Positions 8,022 through 16,894 of a DNA stretch of 64,000 nucleotides are shown one piece after another. The notes under the pieces were generated by a model. It made no database searches, was not told the origin of the DNA, and was given only the letters and a program-made list of their open reading frames with translations. How positions within the stretch are numbered: position 1 is the first letter of the stretch; each line of letters starts with the position of its first letter. This stretch comes from Pseudomonas sp. UBA1879. GTDB lineage: Bacteria > Pseudomonadota > Gammaproteobacteria > Pseudomonadales > Pseudomonadaceae. The DNA is taken from contig NZ_DDHJ01000013.1 of assembly GCF_002338065.1 (NCBI RefSeq), positions 82,275-146,274 of the forward strand, read 5' to 3'. Made by a program: the position numbers and the translations under genes.

Positions 8022-9524
8022 ATGTCACATCCCTCAACCCGCATCGAAACCTTCGGTGTCGAACAAATTCCGGACACTCAACGCGATGCGTCGCCCATCG
8101 ATCTGTTTCGCCTGACCTTCGGTGGCGCCAACACCTTCGCCACGGCGGTGTTGGGCAGTTTCCCGGTGCTGTTCGGCTTGTCATTCCAGGCCGGTGTCTG
8201 GTCGATTCTCCTGGGCATCGTGCTGGGCTCGATCATCCTGGCGCCGATGGGCCTGTTCGGGGCACTCAACGGCACCAATAACGCCGTGTCATCGGGCGCC
8301 CATTTCGGCGTTCATGGCAGGATCGTCGGCTCGTTCCTGTCGTTGCTGACAGCAGTGGCGTTCTTCTCGCTGTCGGTGTGGAGTTCGGGCGATGCACTGA
8401 TCGGTGGCGCCAAGCGCCTGGTAGGCCTGCCGGAAAATGACCTGACCCTGGCCGTCGCCTATGGCGTGTTCGCGGTGCTGGTGCTGGTGGTCTGCATTTA
8501 CGGCTTTCGCTTCATGCTGTGGGTTAACAAGGTTGCGGTGTTTGCGTCGAGCCTGCTGTTCCTGCTGGGTATTTTCGCCTTCGGTGGCAGTTTCGACGCG
8601 GGTTTCGCCGGGACCATCAATCAGGGCAGCGAAGGCTTTTGGGCGGCGTTCATCGGTGCCGCGCTGCTGGCAATGAGCAACCCGGTGTCCTTCGGCGCGT
8701 TTCTGGGTGACTGGTCGCGCTATATCCCACGGCACACGTCGAAGAAACGCATCATGGCGTCGGTGTTTCTGGCGCAGATCTGCACGCTGATCCCGTTCCT
8801 GTTTGGCCTGTGCACCGCCACCCTCGTCGCCACTCAGGCGCCGCAGTACATCACCGACAACAACTACGTCGGCGGGCTGCTGGCGGTCTCGCCGAGCTGG
8901 TTCTTCCTGCCGGTGTGCCTGATTGCGATCATCGGCGGCATGTCCACCGGCACCACGTCGCTGTATGGCACCGGCCTGGACATGTCGAGCATGTTCCCGC
9001 GCCTGCTGAACCGCGCCCAGGCGACGATTCTGATCGGCATCGCGGCCATTGCTTTCATCTTCATCGGCCGTTTCGCCTTCAACCTGGTGCAGAGCGTCTC
9101 GACCTTCGCGGTGTTGATCGTCACCTGCACCTCGCCGTGGATCGTGATCATGGTCTTGGGCCTGATCATCCGGCGCGGCTTCTATCACCCGGCTGACCTT
9201 CAAGTATTCACCCGGGGCCAGAGCGGCGGCCATTACTGGTTCGAACACGGCTGGAACTGGCGCGGTCTGGGTGCGTGGATTCCGAGCGCCGTGGTGGGCC
9301 TGTGCTTCGTCAATCTGCCAGGGCAATTCGTGGGCCCCTTGGGCAATCTCGCGGGCGGCATCGACATCAGCCTGCCGATCACCCTGGGCCTGGCCGCGCT
9401 GTTGTACATCACACTGCTGCGCACCTTCCCCGAACCTGTGGGCGTCTACGGCGATCACGGCCCTCATCCGCTGCTGGGCAACAACGCCCATCGCAATGCC
9501 AAGAAGCCAATGGCCATTAGTTGA
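8022..9524 (+). CDS. NCS1 purine-cytosine permease family transporter
   Basis: A 500-aa inner-membrane protein with about 12 hydrophobic segments. The N-terminal region shows the family pattern (FRLTFGGANTFATAVLGSFP), with a GxFGxxNGTNN-type region after TM2. NCS1 transporters take up nucleobases, hydantoins, thiamine precursors or related compounds with Na+ or H+. The ATG at 8022 follows AGGAAA. The length is slightly above CodB-type proteins. The substrate is uncertain because no catabolic gene is adjacent other than the NTF2-like one. Confidence 0.9.
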   Translation: MSHPSTRIETFGVEQIPDTQRDASPIDLFRLTFGGANTFATAVLGSFPVLFGLSFQAGVWSILLGIVLGSIILAPMGLFGALNGTNNAVSSGAHFGVHGRIVGSFLSLLTAVAFFSLSVWSSGDALIGGAKRLVGLPENDLTLAVAYGVFAVLVLVVCIYGFRFMLWVNKVAVFASSLLFLLGIFAFGGSFDAGFAGTINQGSEGFWAAFIGAALLAMSNPVSFGAFLGDWSRYIPRHTSKKRIMASVFLAQICTLIPFLFGLCTATLVATQAPQYITDNNYVGGLLAVSPSWFFLPVCLIAIIGGMSTGTTSLYGTGLDMSSMFPRLLNRAQATILIGIAAIAFIFIGRFAFNLVQSVSTFAVLIVTCTSPWIVIMVLGLIIRRGFYHPADLQVFTRGQSGGHYWFEHGWNWRGLGAWIPSAVVGLCFVNLPGQFVGPLGNLAGGIDISLPITLGLAALLYITLLRTFPEPVGVYGDHGPHPLLGNNAHRNAKKPMAIS

Positions 9525-9542
9525 CCCACTCGAGCGGTAAAG

Positions 9543-9576
9543 AAAAGGCTCGCCAAACAGCGGGCCTTTTTCGTTT
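9543..9576 (+). terminator. Rho-independent terminator after NCS1 permease
   Basis: The stem AAAAGGCTCGC (9543-9553) pairs with GCGGGCCTTTT (9560-9570) with one G-T wobble. A T-rich tail follows. Confidence 0.75.
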
Positions 9577-9698
9577 TCAGCACGACCGGCGGCGTATCTG
9601 CGGGTGGCACCGGGCAAAGACATGCCGCACAATCGCCCCTCACCGCAGCAACCTTACCCGTTGAAAACGTCAGCTCGACCCACAGGAGATCTACCTAC

Positions 9699-9992
9699 AT
9701 GAATAAAGAAGAATGGATCGAAGCTGCCCTGCCGAAGTACATCGTGACCAACCCGACGTTGCAGGAAGAAATCCAAGACCTCAGCCCCAAGGATCAGCAG
9801 GATCAAACCCGTTGGGCATTCGAGGACGAAGCCGAGGCCCTGAACATCGAAACCTGGGAACTGGCACTGCGCTTCAGCAGCAAGTCCGAGGACGAAATCC
9901 AGGCCCTGCGACTGGCCGTGCACAAGGAAGCCGCCGAGGCGCTGGACATGGACTGGGATGAGTACTGCGAATTGAACGCTGTCGAGGTCTGA
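9699..9992 (+). CDS. Small acidic conserved protein (DUF6388-like)
   Basis: A 97-aa, highly acidic, apparently all-helical cytoplasmic protein (MNKEEWIEAALPKY..., ending DMDWDEYCELNAVEV). It resembles a Pseudomonas family I recall as DUF6388, which has no known function. The ATG has AGGAG 10 bases upstream. It is monocistronic with no clear partner. Confidence 0.7.
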   Translation: MNKEEWIEAALPKYIVTNPTLQEEIQDLSPKDQQDQTRWAFEDEAEALNIETWELALRFSSKSEDEIQALRLAVHKEAAEALDMDWDEYCELNAVEV

Positions 9993-10141
9993 ACCTTCCT
10001 GCCTCTCCTCTCTTCGGGCCGCACCTTGCGCTTACCCTTTCGCGGCCCGAAACCCTGACTTATCGGTCACCCTTTGCGCTTTACCTTGCCCCCCGGGGTG
10101 AGTAACGTCTGCGCCATCTCACAACAATAAGGACTCGTTCC

Positions 10142-10831
10142 ATGAGTGATCTGGTCGCGTATCAACTGGACGACGGCGTCGCCACGCTTACCCTGAGCAA
10201 CGGCAAAGTCAACGCCATCAGCGGCGACGTGGTCGCGGCGTTCAATGCTGCCCTTGATCAAGCCGAAAAAGACCGTGCCGTGGTGATCATCACCGGCCAA
10301 CCCGGCATTCTTTCCGGCGGCTACGACTTGAAAATCATGACCTCAAGCCCCGAAGCCGCGATGGACCTGGTGGCCGCCGGCTCGACGCTGGCGCGGCGCA
10401 TGTTGTCCCACCCGTTCCCCATCGTCATCGCCTGCGGTGGGCACGCAGTGGCCAAAGGTGCGTTTCTGCTGCTGTCGGCGGATTACCGCATCGGCGTCGA
10501 AGGCCCTTTCAGCATTGGCCTGAACGAAGTGCAGATTGGCATGACCATGCACCACGCCGGCATCGAGCTGGCCCGTGATCGCCTGAGCAACAGCGCGTTT
10601 GGCCGCTCAGTGATCAATGGCGAAATGTTCGACCCCAACGGTGCACTTCAGGCCGGGTTCCTGGACAAGGTCGTCCCGTCGGAAGCACTCGTGGACACCG
10701 CGCGCACCGTGGCCCTGCAGTTGAAGAAGATCAACATGAAGGCGCACAAGCAGACCAAATTGAAGGTGCGCAAAGCGTTTCTGGAGACGCTGGACAAGGC
10801 GATCGAACTGGATCGGCAGCATCAGTTTTAA
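10142..10831 (+). CDS. Crotonase/enoyl-CoA hydratase family protein
   Basis: A 229-aa member of the crotonase superfamily. The two oxyanion-hole segments are visible (LSGGYDLKIM and CGGHAVAKGAF), with the helix NEVQIGM carrying the Glu that aligns with a hydratase catalytic Glu. It is shorter than the ~257-aa hydratases. The ATG at 10142 has AAGGA upstream. The gene stands alone, with no acyl-CoA genes beside it. Hydratase activity is likely but not certain, as the family also includes isomerases and hydrolases. Confidence 0.88.
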   Translation: MSDLVAYQLDDGVATLTLSNGKVNAISGDVVAAFNAALDQAEKDRAVVIITGQPGILSGGYDLKIMTSSPEAAMDLVAAGSTLARRMLSHPFPIVIACGGHAVAKGAFLLLSADYRIGVEGPFSIGLNEVQIGMTMHHAGIELARDRLSNSAFGRSVINGEMFDPNGALQAGFLDKVVPSEALVDTARTVALQLKKINMKAHKQTKLKVRKAFLETLDKAIELDRQHQF

Positions 10832-10839
10832 GGATACCT

Positions 10840-10860
10840 CGTCAGCCCCTCCGGCTGACG
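10840..10860 (+). terminator. Possible terminator hairpin after crotonase gene
   Basis: A perfect 8-bp stem CGTCAGCC/GGCTGACG with a 5-nt loop lies 9 bp after the stop. The following tail is C/T-rich rather than a clean U run, so termination may be weak. Confidence 0.5.
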
Positions 10861-10869
10861 CTCCCCCTT

Positions 10870-10965
10870 TGCAGGCGTGCGCTTGCTCGCGAACGCGATC
10901 TGCCAGCGACAGACCGATTGACTAGTCGGGCGCCGTAGCGAGCGACCTCACACCTACAGGTGTCT
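10870..10965. repeat. Degenerate REP pair
   Basis: Left arm around GCGTGCGCTTGCTCGCGAACG and right arm GTAGCGAGCGACC resemble the TAGGAGCGCGCTTGCTCGCGA family with many mismatches. Confidence 0.5.
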
Positions 10966-11109
10966 TGCCCGCCCACAGCGCGAGCCGGTGGGTTCTCGGC
11001 CTCTGTAACATTCGCTTAAATTCGTCGATCACCGCCTGTCTGTCTGGCATTTGCCGATTCAAGTGCACATCCGTACACTGCGCCACCTTTTGTTACGAGA
11101 GTGGTTCGC

Positions 11110-11868
11110 ATGCTGTTCGTCCTGCGTATGTTGCTGATGGGTGTGCATTTCGTCGTTGCAGGTGCAGTGGGTCTCGTCCTCGGCATCTGTCGTCCGTTCA
11201 ACCCCGACAACAGCCGTCTGTGCGCCCGCCTCTACGCCGTGCCGGCCATGTGGATCCTGCGCCTGCGCCTGCATGCGCAGATGGGCGTGCACATTGACCG
11301 CTCGCGCCCCTGCGTGATCGTTGCCAATCACCAGTCGAACTACGACCTCTTCGTCCTCGGCAACATCGTGCCGCCGCGCACGGTCTGCATCGGCAAGAAA
11401 AGTCTGAAATGGGTGCCGTTGTTCGGCCAGCTGTTCTGGCTGGCGGGCAACGTGCTGATCGACCGGGGCAATCCATTGCGGGCGCGCCTTGCCATTCGCC
11501 AGACCACCGACACCCTCCAACAACGGGATACCTCGATCTGGGTCTTCCCCGAAGGCACGCGCAATCAGGGTAAAGGCCTGCTGCCGTTCAAGCGCGGGGC
11601 GTTTCAGATGGCCATTGATGCAGGCGTGCCCATTGTGCCGGTGTGCGTCAGCACCTATGTGCGGGAGATGCGCCTGAATCAATGGGACAGCGGTGAGGTG
11701 ATAATCCGTTCGCTGCCTGCGCTCTCGACCACCGGCCTGACCAGCGACGACATCCCTGACTTGATCGCCCTGTGTCACAGCCAGATGCAAGCCTGCATCG
11801 AGCAAATGGACGCCCAATTGCGCACGCCTGCGGCGGTTGCCCAAACCGACGCTGAACAACTCACGTAA
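11110..11868 (+). CDS. plsC: 1-acyl-sn-glycerol-3-phosphate acyltransferase (PlsC family)
   Basis: A 252-aa membrane-associated acyltransferase. The N-terminal hydrophobic helix (residues 1-27) is followed by motif I NHQSNYD (NHxxxxD, catalytic His/Asp), the GxxDRG-type motif NVLIDRGN, motif III FPEGTRN and motif IV VPIVPVCVS. The reaction is acylation of lysophosphatidic acid at sn-2 to phosphatidic acid. The ATG at 11110 is preferred over a GTG at 11101. Pseudomonas genomes carry several PlsC paralogues, so this need not be the main one. Confidence 0.9.
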   Translation: MLFVLRMLLMGVHFVVAGAVGLVLGICRPFNPDNSRLCARLYAVPAMWILRLRLHAQMGVHIDRSRPCVIVANHQSNYDLFVLGNIVPPRTVCIGKKSLKWVPLFGQLFWLAGNVLIDRGNPLRARLAIRQTTDTLQQRDTSIWVFPEGTRNQGKGLLPFKRGAFQMAIDAGVPIVPVCVSTYVREMRLNQWDSGEVIIRSLPALSTTGLTSDDIPDLIALCHSQMQACIEQMDAQLRTPAAVAQTDAEQLT

Positions 11869-11961
11869 AACACTCGAACTCGTTGAAATTCGCCGACTCT
11901 CACTGGGGAGAGCGCGCTAAGCTGCGCAAGATTTTCCTCCTGAAAGAAGAAGCGAACCATC

Positions 11962-12933
11962 ATGGGCCGAGTCGTTGCTGCCGCGGTTTACAGCGCCGGA
12001 AAAAAAGTCACCAACATCACCCTCGACGAAGGGGCCGCCTGGGCCGCAAAGCCCGGGCATTTCGTCTGGATCGGCCTGGAGCAGCCCAACGCTCAAGAAT
12101 TGGCCACGCTGCAAAAGCAATTCTGCCTGCACGAACTGGCCATCGAGGATGCGCTGGAAGTGCACAGCCGCCCAAAGCTGGAAACCTTCGGCGATGCGCT
12201 GTTCATCGTGACGTACGCGCCGATTCGCGAGAACGGCAGGCTGATCTTCATCGAGACGCACATTTTCGCGGGCAAGGGCTACATCATCACCTCGCGCAAC
12301 GGCGACTCGAAGTCCTATGGCCTGGTGCGCCAACGGTGTGAGGCGCGCCCGCTGCTGCTCGAGCACGGCGAAGACTTCGTGTTGTACGCGCTGCTGGATT
12401 TCGTCACCGAGAACTACCAGCCGGTGACCGAGGCCATCCACTGCGAGCTGGAAGAGCTGGAACACAGTGTACTCAGCACTGAACTCAATGAGGCTGACAT
12501 TCATCGCATCCACGCGCTGCGCCGCGATCTCCTGCGCCTGCGCCGCTATGTCGCGCCGATGGTGGAGATCGGCGAGGAACTGCAGAAGCTGAGCTTCCCG
12601 TTCATCGACAAGAACATGAGGCCGTATTTCCGGGACGTGGAAATTCACGTCAAACGGCAGATGGAGGACCTAGCCAATCTGCGCGACATCGCCAGCCAGA
12701 CCATCGAAATCGGCCTGCTGCTGGAGTCGTCCCGGCAAAGCCTGACCCAACGCAAATTTGCCGCCTGGGCTGCAATTCTCGCGTTCCCGACGGCCATCGC
12801 CGGGATCTACGGCATGAACTTCCAGAACATGCCAGAGCTGAGCTGGCACTACGGGTACTACGCAGTGCTGGGGGTCATCGTCGGCGGGTGTGGCGTTCTG
12901 TTTGCCAGCTTCAAGCGGTCCGGTTGGTTGTAG
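11962..12933 (+). CDS. corA: CorA-family magnesium/cobalt transporter
   Basis: A 323-aa protein. A large cytoplasmic N-terminal domain with a long stalk helix (about residues 200-265) precedes two C-terminal membrane helices; the GMN selectivity signature (YGMNFQNMPE) lies at the end of TM1. The C-terminus ends KRSGWL, a basic-aromatic tail as in other CorA. It forms a pentameric Mg2+ (Co2+, Ni2+) channel in the inner membrane. No Mg-responsive leader is evident in the 93 bp upstream. The gene is followed by a REP array. Confidence 0.95.
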   Translation: MGRVVAAAVYSAGKKVTNITLDEGAAWAAKPGHFVWIGLEQPNAQELATLQKQFCLHELAIEDALEVHSRPKLETFGDALFIVTYAPIRENGRLIFIETHIFAGKGYIITSRNGDSKSYGLVRQRCEARPLLLEHGEDFVLYALLDFVTENYQPVTEAIHCELEELEHSVLSTELNEADIHRIHALRRDLLRLRRYVAPMVEIGEELQKLSFPFIDKNMRPYFRDVEIHVKRQMEDLANLRDIASQTIEIGLLLESSRQSLTQRKFAAWAAILAFPTAIAGIYGMNFQNMPELSWHYGYYAVLGVIVGGCGVLFASFKRSGWL

Positions 12934-12975
12934 CGCTTCAAGGAAACGCTCGACCCCATTGTCACACCGCTTGGC

Positions 12976-13545
12976 CCGGCGGGAGCCGGCTTGCTGGCGA
13001 TCTGTCGATTACAAATCATCCCTACGCCGCGGTCTGTAGGAGCAGCCGGAGGCACGACGGCCGCGTAGCGGTATTGCGGGCGCCGGTGGGGTGACTGACA
13101 CACCGCCTCGCTGCCGTCGTTCCTCCGGCGGCTCCTACAAAGGTCGGGGGTGTGGCGGCATTCAGCGCACGACTCGCACCTCGTAGCAGTCGACTGGCTG
13201 GCGATCTGTCGATCACGAAACATCCCTACGCCGCGGTCTGTAGGAGCCGCCGGTGGCACGACGGCCGCGAAGCGATATTGCGGGCGCTGGTGGGGTGCCT
13301 GACATACCGCCTCGCGGCCGTCGTTCCTCCGGCTGCTCCTACAGAGGTCGGGGTGTGGCGGTAGTTAGCGTATGGCTAGCACCCCGCGTGAGTCGGTTTG
13401 CTGGCGATTCATAAAACATGCACACGCCGCGGTCTGTAGGAGCCGCCGGAGGCACGACGGCCGCGAAGCGGTATTGCGGGTGTCGGTGGAGTGCCTGACA
13501 CACCGCCTCGCTGCCGTCGTTCCTCCGGCGTCTGCTACAGAATCA
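12976..13545. repeat. Array of three ~200-bp REP-containing units
   Basis: Three copies of a REP doublet start TCTGTAGGAGC at 13033, 13237 and 13433 (period 204 then 196 bp) and end with the inverted arm at about 13139, 13343 and 13540. Each arm contains CCGGAGGCACGACGGCCGCG or its complement. The spacers also repeat (GGCTGGCGATCTGTCGAT, CTACGCCGCGG). A GGGAGCCGGCTTGCTGGCGA half-site precedes the array at about 12979. Reading frames through it are artefacts of the palindromes. It separates convergent corA and the amidotransferase gene. Confidence 0.9.
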
Positions 13546-13642
13546 GAGGTGTGTCGGGGCGTTGTGCGAACGCCTCCAGCCCGCGAGGCGGTTCGCACAC
13601 AGAACGCGCTTCAAATCAGCAATCGCAGTGCAGGGATCAACG

Positions 13643-14365
13643 TCAGGCGACCTGCGGCTTGTTTGCTACGAACCGCATCATCCACTCCGCCACCGTGGTG
13701 CCATGGTGGTCCTCGTTCAGGCTGGCAACGCCTTTGCTGTACACCTGCTCGCCCAGCGCATCCTGACGGATATCGAGGAGGGTTCGCGAGTAGTCGTGAA
13801 TGAACTCCGGGTGACCCTGGAAGCACAGCACTTGATCATTAATGTGGTACGCCGCGAACTGGCAGAAATCGCTGGAGGCGATGACGGTCGCACCCTCCGG
13901 CAGTGCCGTGACCTGATCCTGGTGGCTGATCAACAGGGTCAGCTTGTCCATCGCCGGGGTCATCCAGGGCTTGGCCGGTGCCAGGTCGTAATGGTGGATG
14001 CCGACGCCCCAACCCTGCGTCGCGCGCTCGGTCTTGCCACCCAGCAGTAACGCCAGCAGTTGGTGGCCAAAGCACACACCCAGCAACTTGTCGCCCGCCT
14101 TGTAGCGCTCCAGCAGGTAAGTCTTGAGAGTTTGAATCCAGGGGTCGGTGCCGAAGGAGTCGGCCTTGGAGCCAGTGACCAGGTACGCATCGAAACGCTC
14201 GTCGTCCGGCGGGTAATGACCCTCCATCACGTTGTAGACGACGAATTCAGCCGGGATGGGCTGGCGGGAGAACAGCGATTCGAACATCCGCCCATAACCT
14301 GTGTATTGATCGACCAGTTCCGGGCGAAGAACGTCGGTTTCCAGAATGCAGATGCGTAACGACAT
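13643..14365 (-). CDS. Class I glutamine amidotransferase-like protein
   Basis: A 240-aa stand-alone GATase1 domain. The nucleophile elbow GVCFGHQLLA carries the Cys, the late segment FQGHPEFIHDYS carries the His/Glu pair, and VTGSKADSF forms the oxyanion-strand region. The start at 14365 (MSLRICILETD) follows AGGTAA. Related proteins hydrolyse gamma-glutamyl compounds or supply ammonia. No synthetase partner is adjacent, so it probably acts alone, like the GMP-synthase-like proteins of polyamine or glutathione breakdown. The substrate is not predictable. Confidence 0.88.
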   Translation of the reverse strand: MSLRICILETDVLRPELVDQYTGYGRMFESLFSRQPIPAEFVVYNVMEGHYPPDDERFDAYLVTGSKADSFGTDPWIQTLKTYLLERYKAGDKLLGVCFGHQLLALLLGGKTERATQGWGVGIHHYDLAPAKPWMTPAMDKLTLLISHQDQVTALPEGATVIASSDFCQFAAYHINDQVLCFQGHPEFIHDYSRTLLDIRQDALGEQVYSKGVASLNEDHHGTTVAEWMMRFVANKPQVA

Positions 14366-14503
14366 GAAAATTACCTGAAGCGACAAGGCGAAAATGCACA
14401 CGCCCAAGCCTGCCCGGAAGACCGAGGCAAGGCAAGGGCCACTGTGTCGTCATTTGCCCTCAAACTGAACCTTCGCTGTACCGGCGCGAAAACGATGCAG
14501 CGC

Positions 14504-16645
14504 TCAAAAAAGCCTGCCGTCACGCGCTTTGTCCAACAGCAGTGCCGGAGGCTCGAAACGTTCACCGTACTGCGCTGCGAGCGCTCGCGCGCGGGCGATG
14601 AAATCGTTGAGCCCGTATTGATTGATGAACTGCAAAGCCCCGCCGGTCCAGGCTGGGAAGCCGATGCCGAAGAGCGAGCCGATGTTGGCGTCAGTGGTCG
14701 AGCGCAACACGCCCTCTTCGACACAGCGCACGGTTTCAAGGGCCTGAATGAAGAGCAAGCGGTCGCGAATATCCTGGCCCGTGATCTGCACCTCAGGTTG
14801 CTCGAAGCGTGCTTTAAGCTCGGGCCACAGACGTTTGCGCGCCCCTTCGGGGTAATCGTAGAAACCGCCCCCTGCGGCCTTGCCTGCGCGTTTGTACTCA
14901 TTCAGCAACACATCGATCACTGCTATGGCGGAGTGCTCAACGAGCGTTTCGCCCTGCTCTGCCAGATCTTTGCGCGCCTGCTGTCGGATCTGGCTCATCA
15001 GGCTGAGTGACACTTCATCGGACACCGCCAGCGGCCCCACGGGCATCCCGGCTTTGCGTGCTTCGGTTTCGATCATCACCGCCGACACACCCTCGCCCAG
15101 CATGGCGATGCCTTCGTGGGTGAAGGTGGCGAACACCCGCGAGGTGAAGAAGCCCCGCGCATCGTTGACGACAATCGGCGTCTTGTTGATCTGCTGCACG
15201 AAATCGAAAGCGCGGGCCAGGGTCATGTCGTTGGTGCGTGCGCCTTTGACGATTTCGACCAGACGCATTTTGTCCACCGGACTGAAGAAGTGCATGCCGA
15301 CGAAGCGCTCCTGGCGGCTGACCGCCGTGGCCAGCCCGGTGATCGGCAGGGTCGAGGTGTTAGAGGCAATCACAGCGTAAGGCACCACCACCTGCTCGGC
15401 GGCGGCGCTGACCTGGGCCTTGAGTTCCCGGTCTTCGAACACCGCTTCGATGATCAGGTCGCAGCCTTCGAGGTCGCTGTCGCGGCCCGTGGTCTTGATC
15501 CGGCCCAGCACGGCCTCACGCTGATCGGCTGTGATCCGCCCTCTGGCGACCTGCTGATCCAACCGTTTGACGGCGTAATCCTTGCCCTTTTGCGCAGTGG
15601 TCAGGTTCACGTCTTTCAGCACCACACTGATCCCCGCCAGTGCGGTGACATAGGCGATGCCACTCCCCATCATCCCGGCACCGAGAATGCCGACTTTGCG
15701 CATGTGATAGACCGGCGGCGCCTTGGGCCGTGATTCCCCACCATTGAGTTCGTTGAGCTGAAACCAGGTGCCAATCATGTTTTTGGCGATTTGACCGGTC
15801 GCCAGTTCGGTGAAGTAGCGGGCTTCGATCTTCTCGGCGGTGGCGAAGTCCACCTGCGCGCCTTCGACGGCGGCGGCGAGGATTTTCTCGGGCGCCGGAT
15901 ACAGCCCTTGAGTTTTGCTGCGCAGCATCGACGGGGCGATGGCCAGCATCTGCGCCACTTTCGGGTTCGAGGGCCCGCCGCCTGGAATCTGGAAGCCCGG
16001 TTGATCCCAAGCCTTGCTCGGCGCGGGATTCGCCAGAATCCACTCACGGGCCATGGTCAGCAGCGCGTCGGTATCATCCGCAAGCTGATCTATCAGCCCG
16101 GCCCTGAGCGCCTGTTGCGGGTTGAGGATTCGCCCTTCCATGAGCAACGGCAGGGCCTTTTCGAGCCCCAGCATCCGTACCAGGCGCACCGTGCCGCCAC
16201 CGCCGGGGAGCAAGCCGAGGGTGACCTCCGGCAAACCGAGGCGCACCTGTTTAGCGTCCAGCGCGATACGGTGATGGCAAGCCAGACACAGCTCCCAGCC
16301 CCCGCCCAGCGCTGCCCCGTTGATCGCCGCCACCACGGGTTTACCGAGTGTTTCCAGCGCCCGAAGCTGCGCCTTGAGGTCCAGCGTCATCTGGTAGAAC
16401 CAAGGGGCGCGAGATTTATCCACCTGTACCAGTTCGTTCAGATCCCCCCCGGCGAAGAAGGTTTTTTTCGCCGAGCGGATGATGATCCCGATGAGGCGGT
16501 CTTGGTCGGCGTGCAAGCGATCCAGGGTCTCGGCCATCGCCTGGCGATAGGTGGCGTTCATTGTGTTGGCCTGCTGGCCGGGCATGTCCAGCGTCAGCGT
16601 GACGATCTGATCGGGGCCGAGGTCGTAGTGGATGGCGTCAGTCAT
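14504..16645 (-). CDS. 3-hydroxyacyl-CoA dehydrogenase / enoyl-CoA hydratase fusion (FadB/FadJ type)
   Basis: A 713-aa multifunctional beta-oxidation protein: N-terminal crotonase domain (about 1-190; FAGGDLNEL and GAALGGGWELCLACHHRIAL form the oxyanion hole), a linker helix, a Rossmann NAD domain starting GILGAGMMGSGIAY (about 316), HFFSPVDKMRLVEIV, and C-terminal 3-hydroxyacyl-CoA dehydrogenase domains (about 490-700). It hydrates enoyl-CoA and oxidises L-3-hydroxyacyl-CoA. A thiolase gene lies 249 bp upstream on the same strand, giving a complete beta-oxidation pair. It differs from the genuine fadBA order and is probably an accessory FadJ-like set. Confidence 0.93.
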   Translation of the reverse strand: MTDAIHYDLGPDQIVTLTLDMPGQQANTMNATYRQAMAETLDRLHADQDRLIGIIIRSAKKTFFAGGDLNELVQVDKSRAPWFYQMTLDLKAQLRALETLGKPVVAAINGAALGGGWELCLACHHRIALDAKQVRLGLPEVTLGLLPGGGGTVRLVRMLGLEKALPLLMEGRILNPQQALRAGLIDQLADDTDALLTMAREWILANPAPSKAWDQPGFQIPGGGPSNPKVAQMLAIAPSMLRSKTQGLYPAPEKILAAAVEGAQVDFATAEKIEARYFTELATGQIAKNMIGTWFQLNELNGGESRPKAPPVYHMRKVGILGAGMMGSGIAYVTALAGISVVLKDVNLTTAQKGKDYAVKRLDQQVARGRITADQREAVLGRIKTTGRDSDLEGCDLIIEAVFEDRELKAQVSAAAEQVVVPYAVIASNTSTLPITGLATAVSRQERFVGMHFFSPVDKMRLVEIVKGARTNDMTLARAFDFVQQINKTPIVVNDARGFFTSRVFATFTHEGIAMLGEGVSAVMIETEARKAGMPVGPLAVSDEVSLSLMSQIRQQARKDLAEQGETLVEHSAIAVIDVLLNEYKRAGKAAGGGFYDYPEGARKRLWPELKARFEQPEVQITGQDIRDRLLFIQALETVRCVEEGVLRSTTDANIGSLFGIGFPAWTGGALQFINQYGLNDFIARARALAAQYGERFEPPALLLDKARDGRLF

Positions 16646-16894
16646 GCGGTCGTAGTTCCTGAAACTATTTTTATGGGGAGAACACCAGGCTTCTGCCCGG
16701 AAAGCGTATGAGCCAGCTTGCTTGCGATCGGCCAGGAATCCGCAGCAGCACCAGACACCTCGGCTCTGTCAGCCAGATTGCGTGCACAAACTTTACGGCC
16801 GTGTCGCGCCAGATCGTGAGCGAGCTGGTGGGCTCGGCCTCCGGCCAGAATCAAAAGTCCTCCAGGGCGGAGCCACATAAGCTGTGCGCCGGAA
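16646..16894. other. 249-bp gap between thiolase and FadB/J-type gene
   Basis: Contains a degenerate REP half-site (GAGCCAGCTTGCTTGCGATC, about 16708-16727) and no supported gene. The spacing leaves open whether the two genes share one transcript. Confidence 0.5.

Noticed and set aside
12976..13545. CRISPR array
   Set aside because: Units are ~200 bp with inverted arms and repeated spacers; no cas gene; typical REP/BIME structure.
12858..13598. ORFs with repeated VVPPAAPT-type peptides
   Set aside because: These are translations of REP palindromes, found again wherever the same REP family occurs; no start or codon signature.
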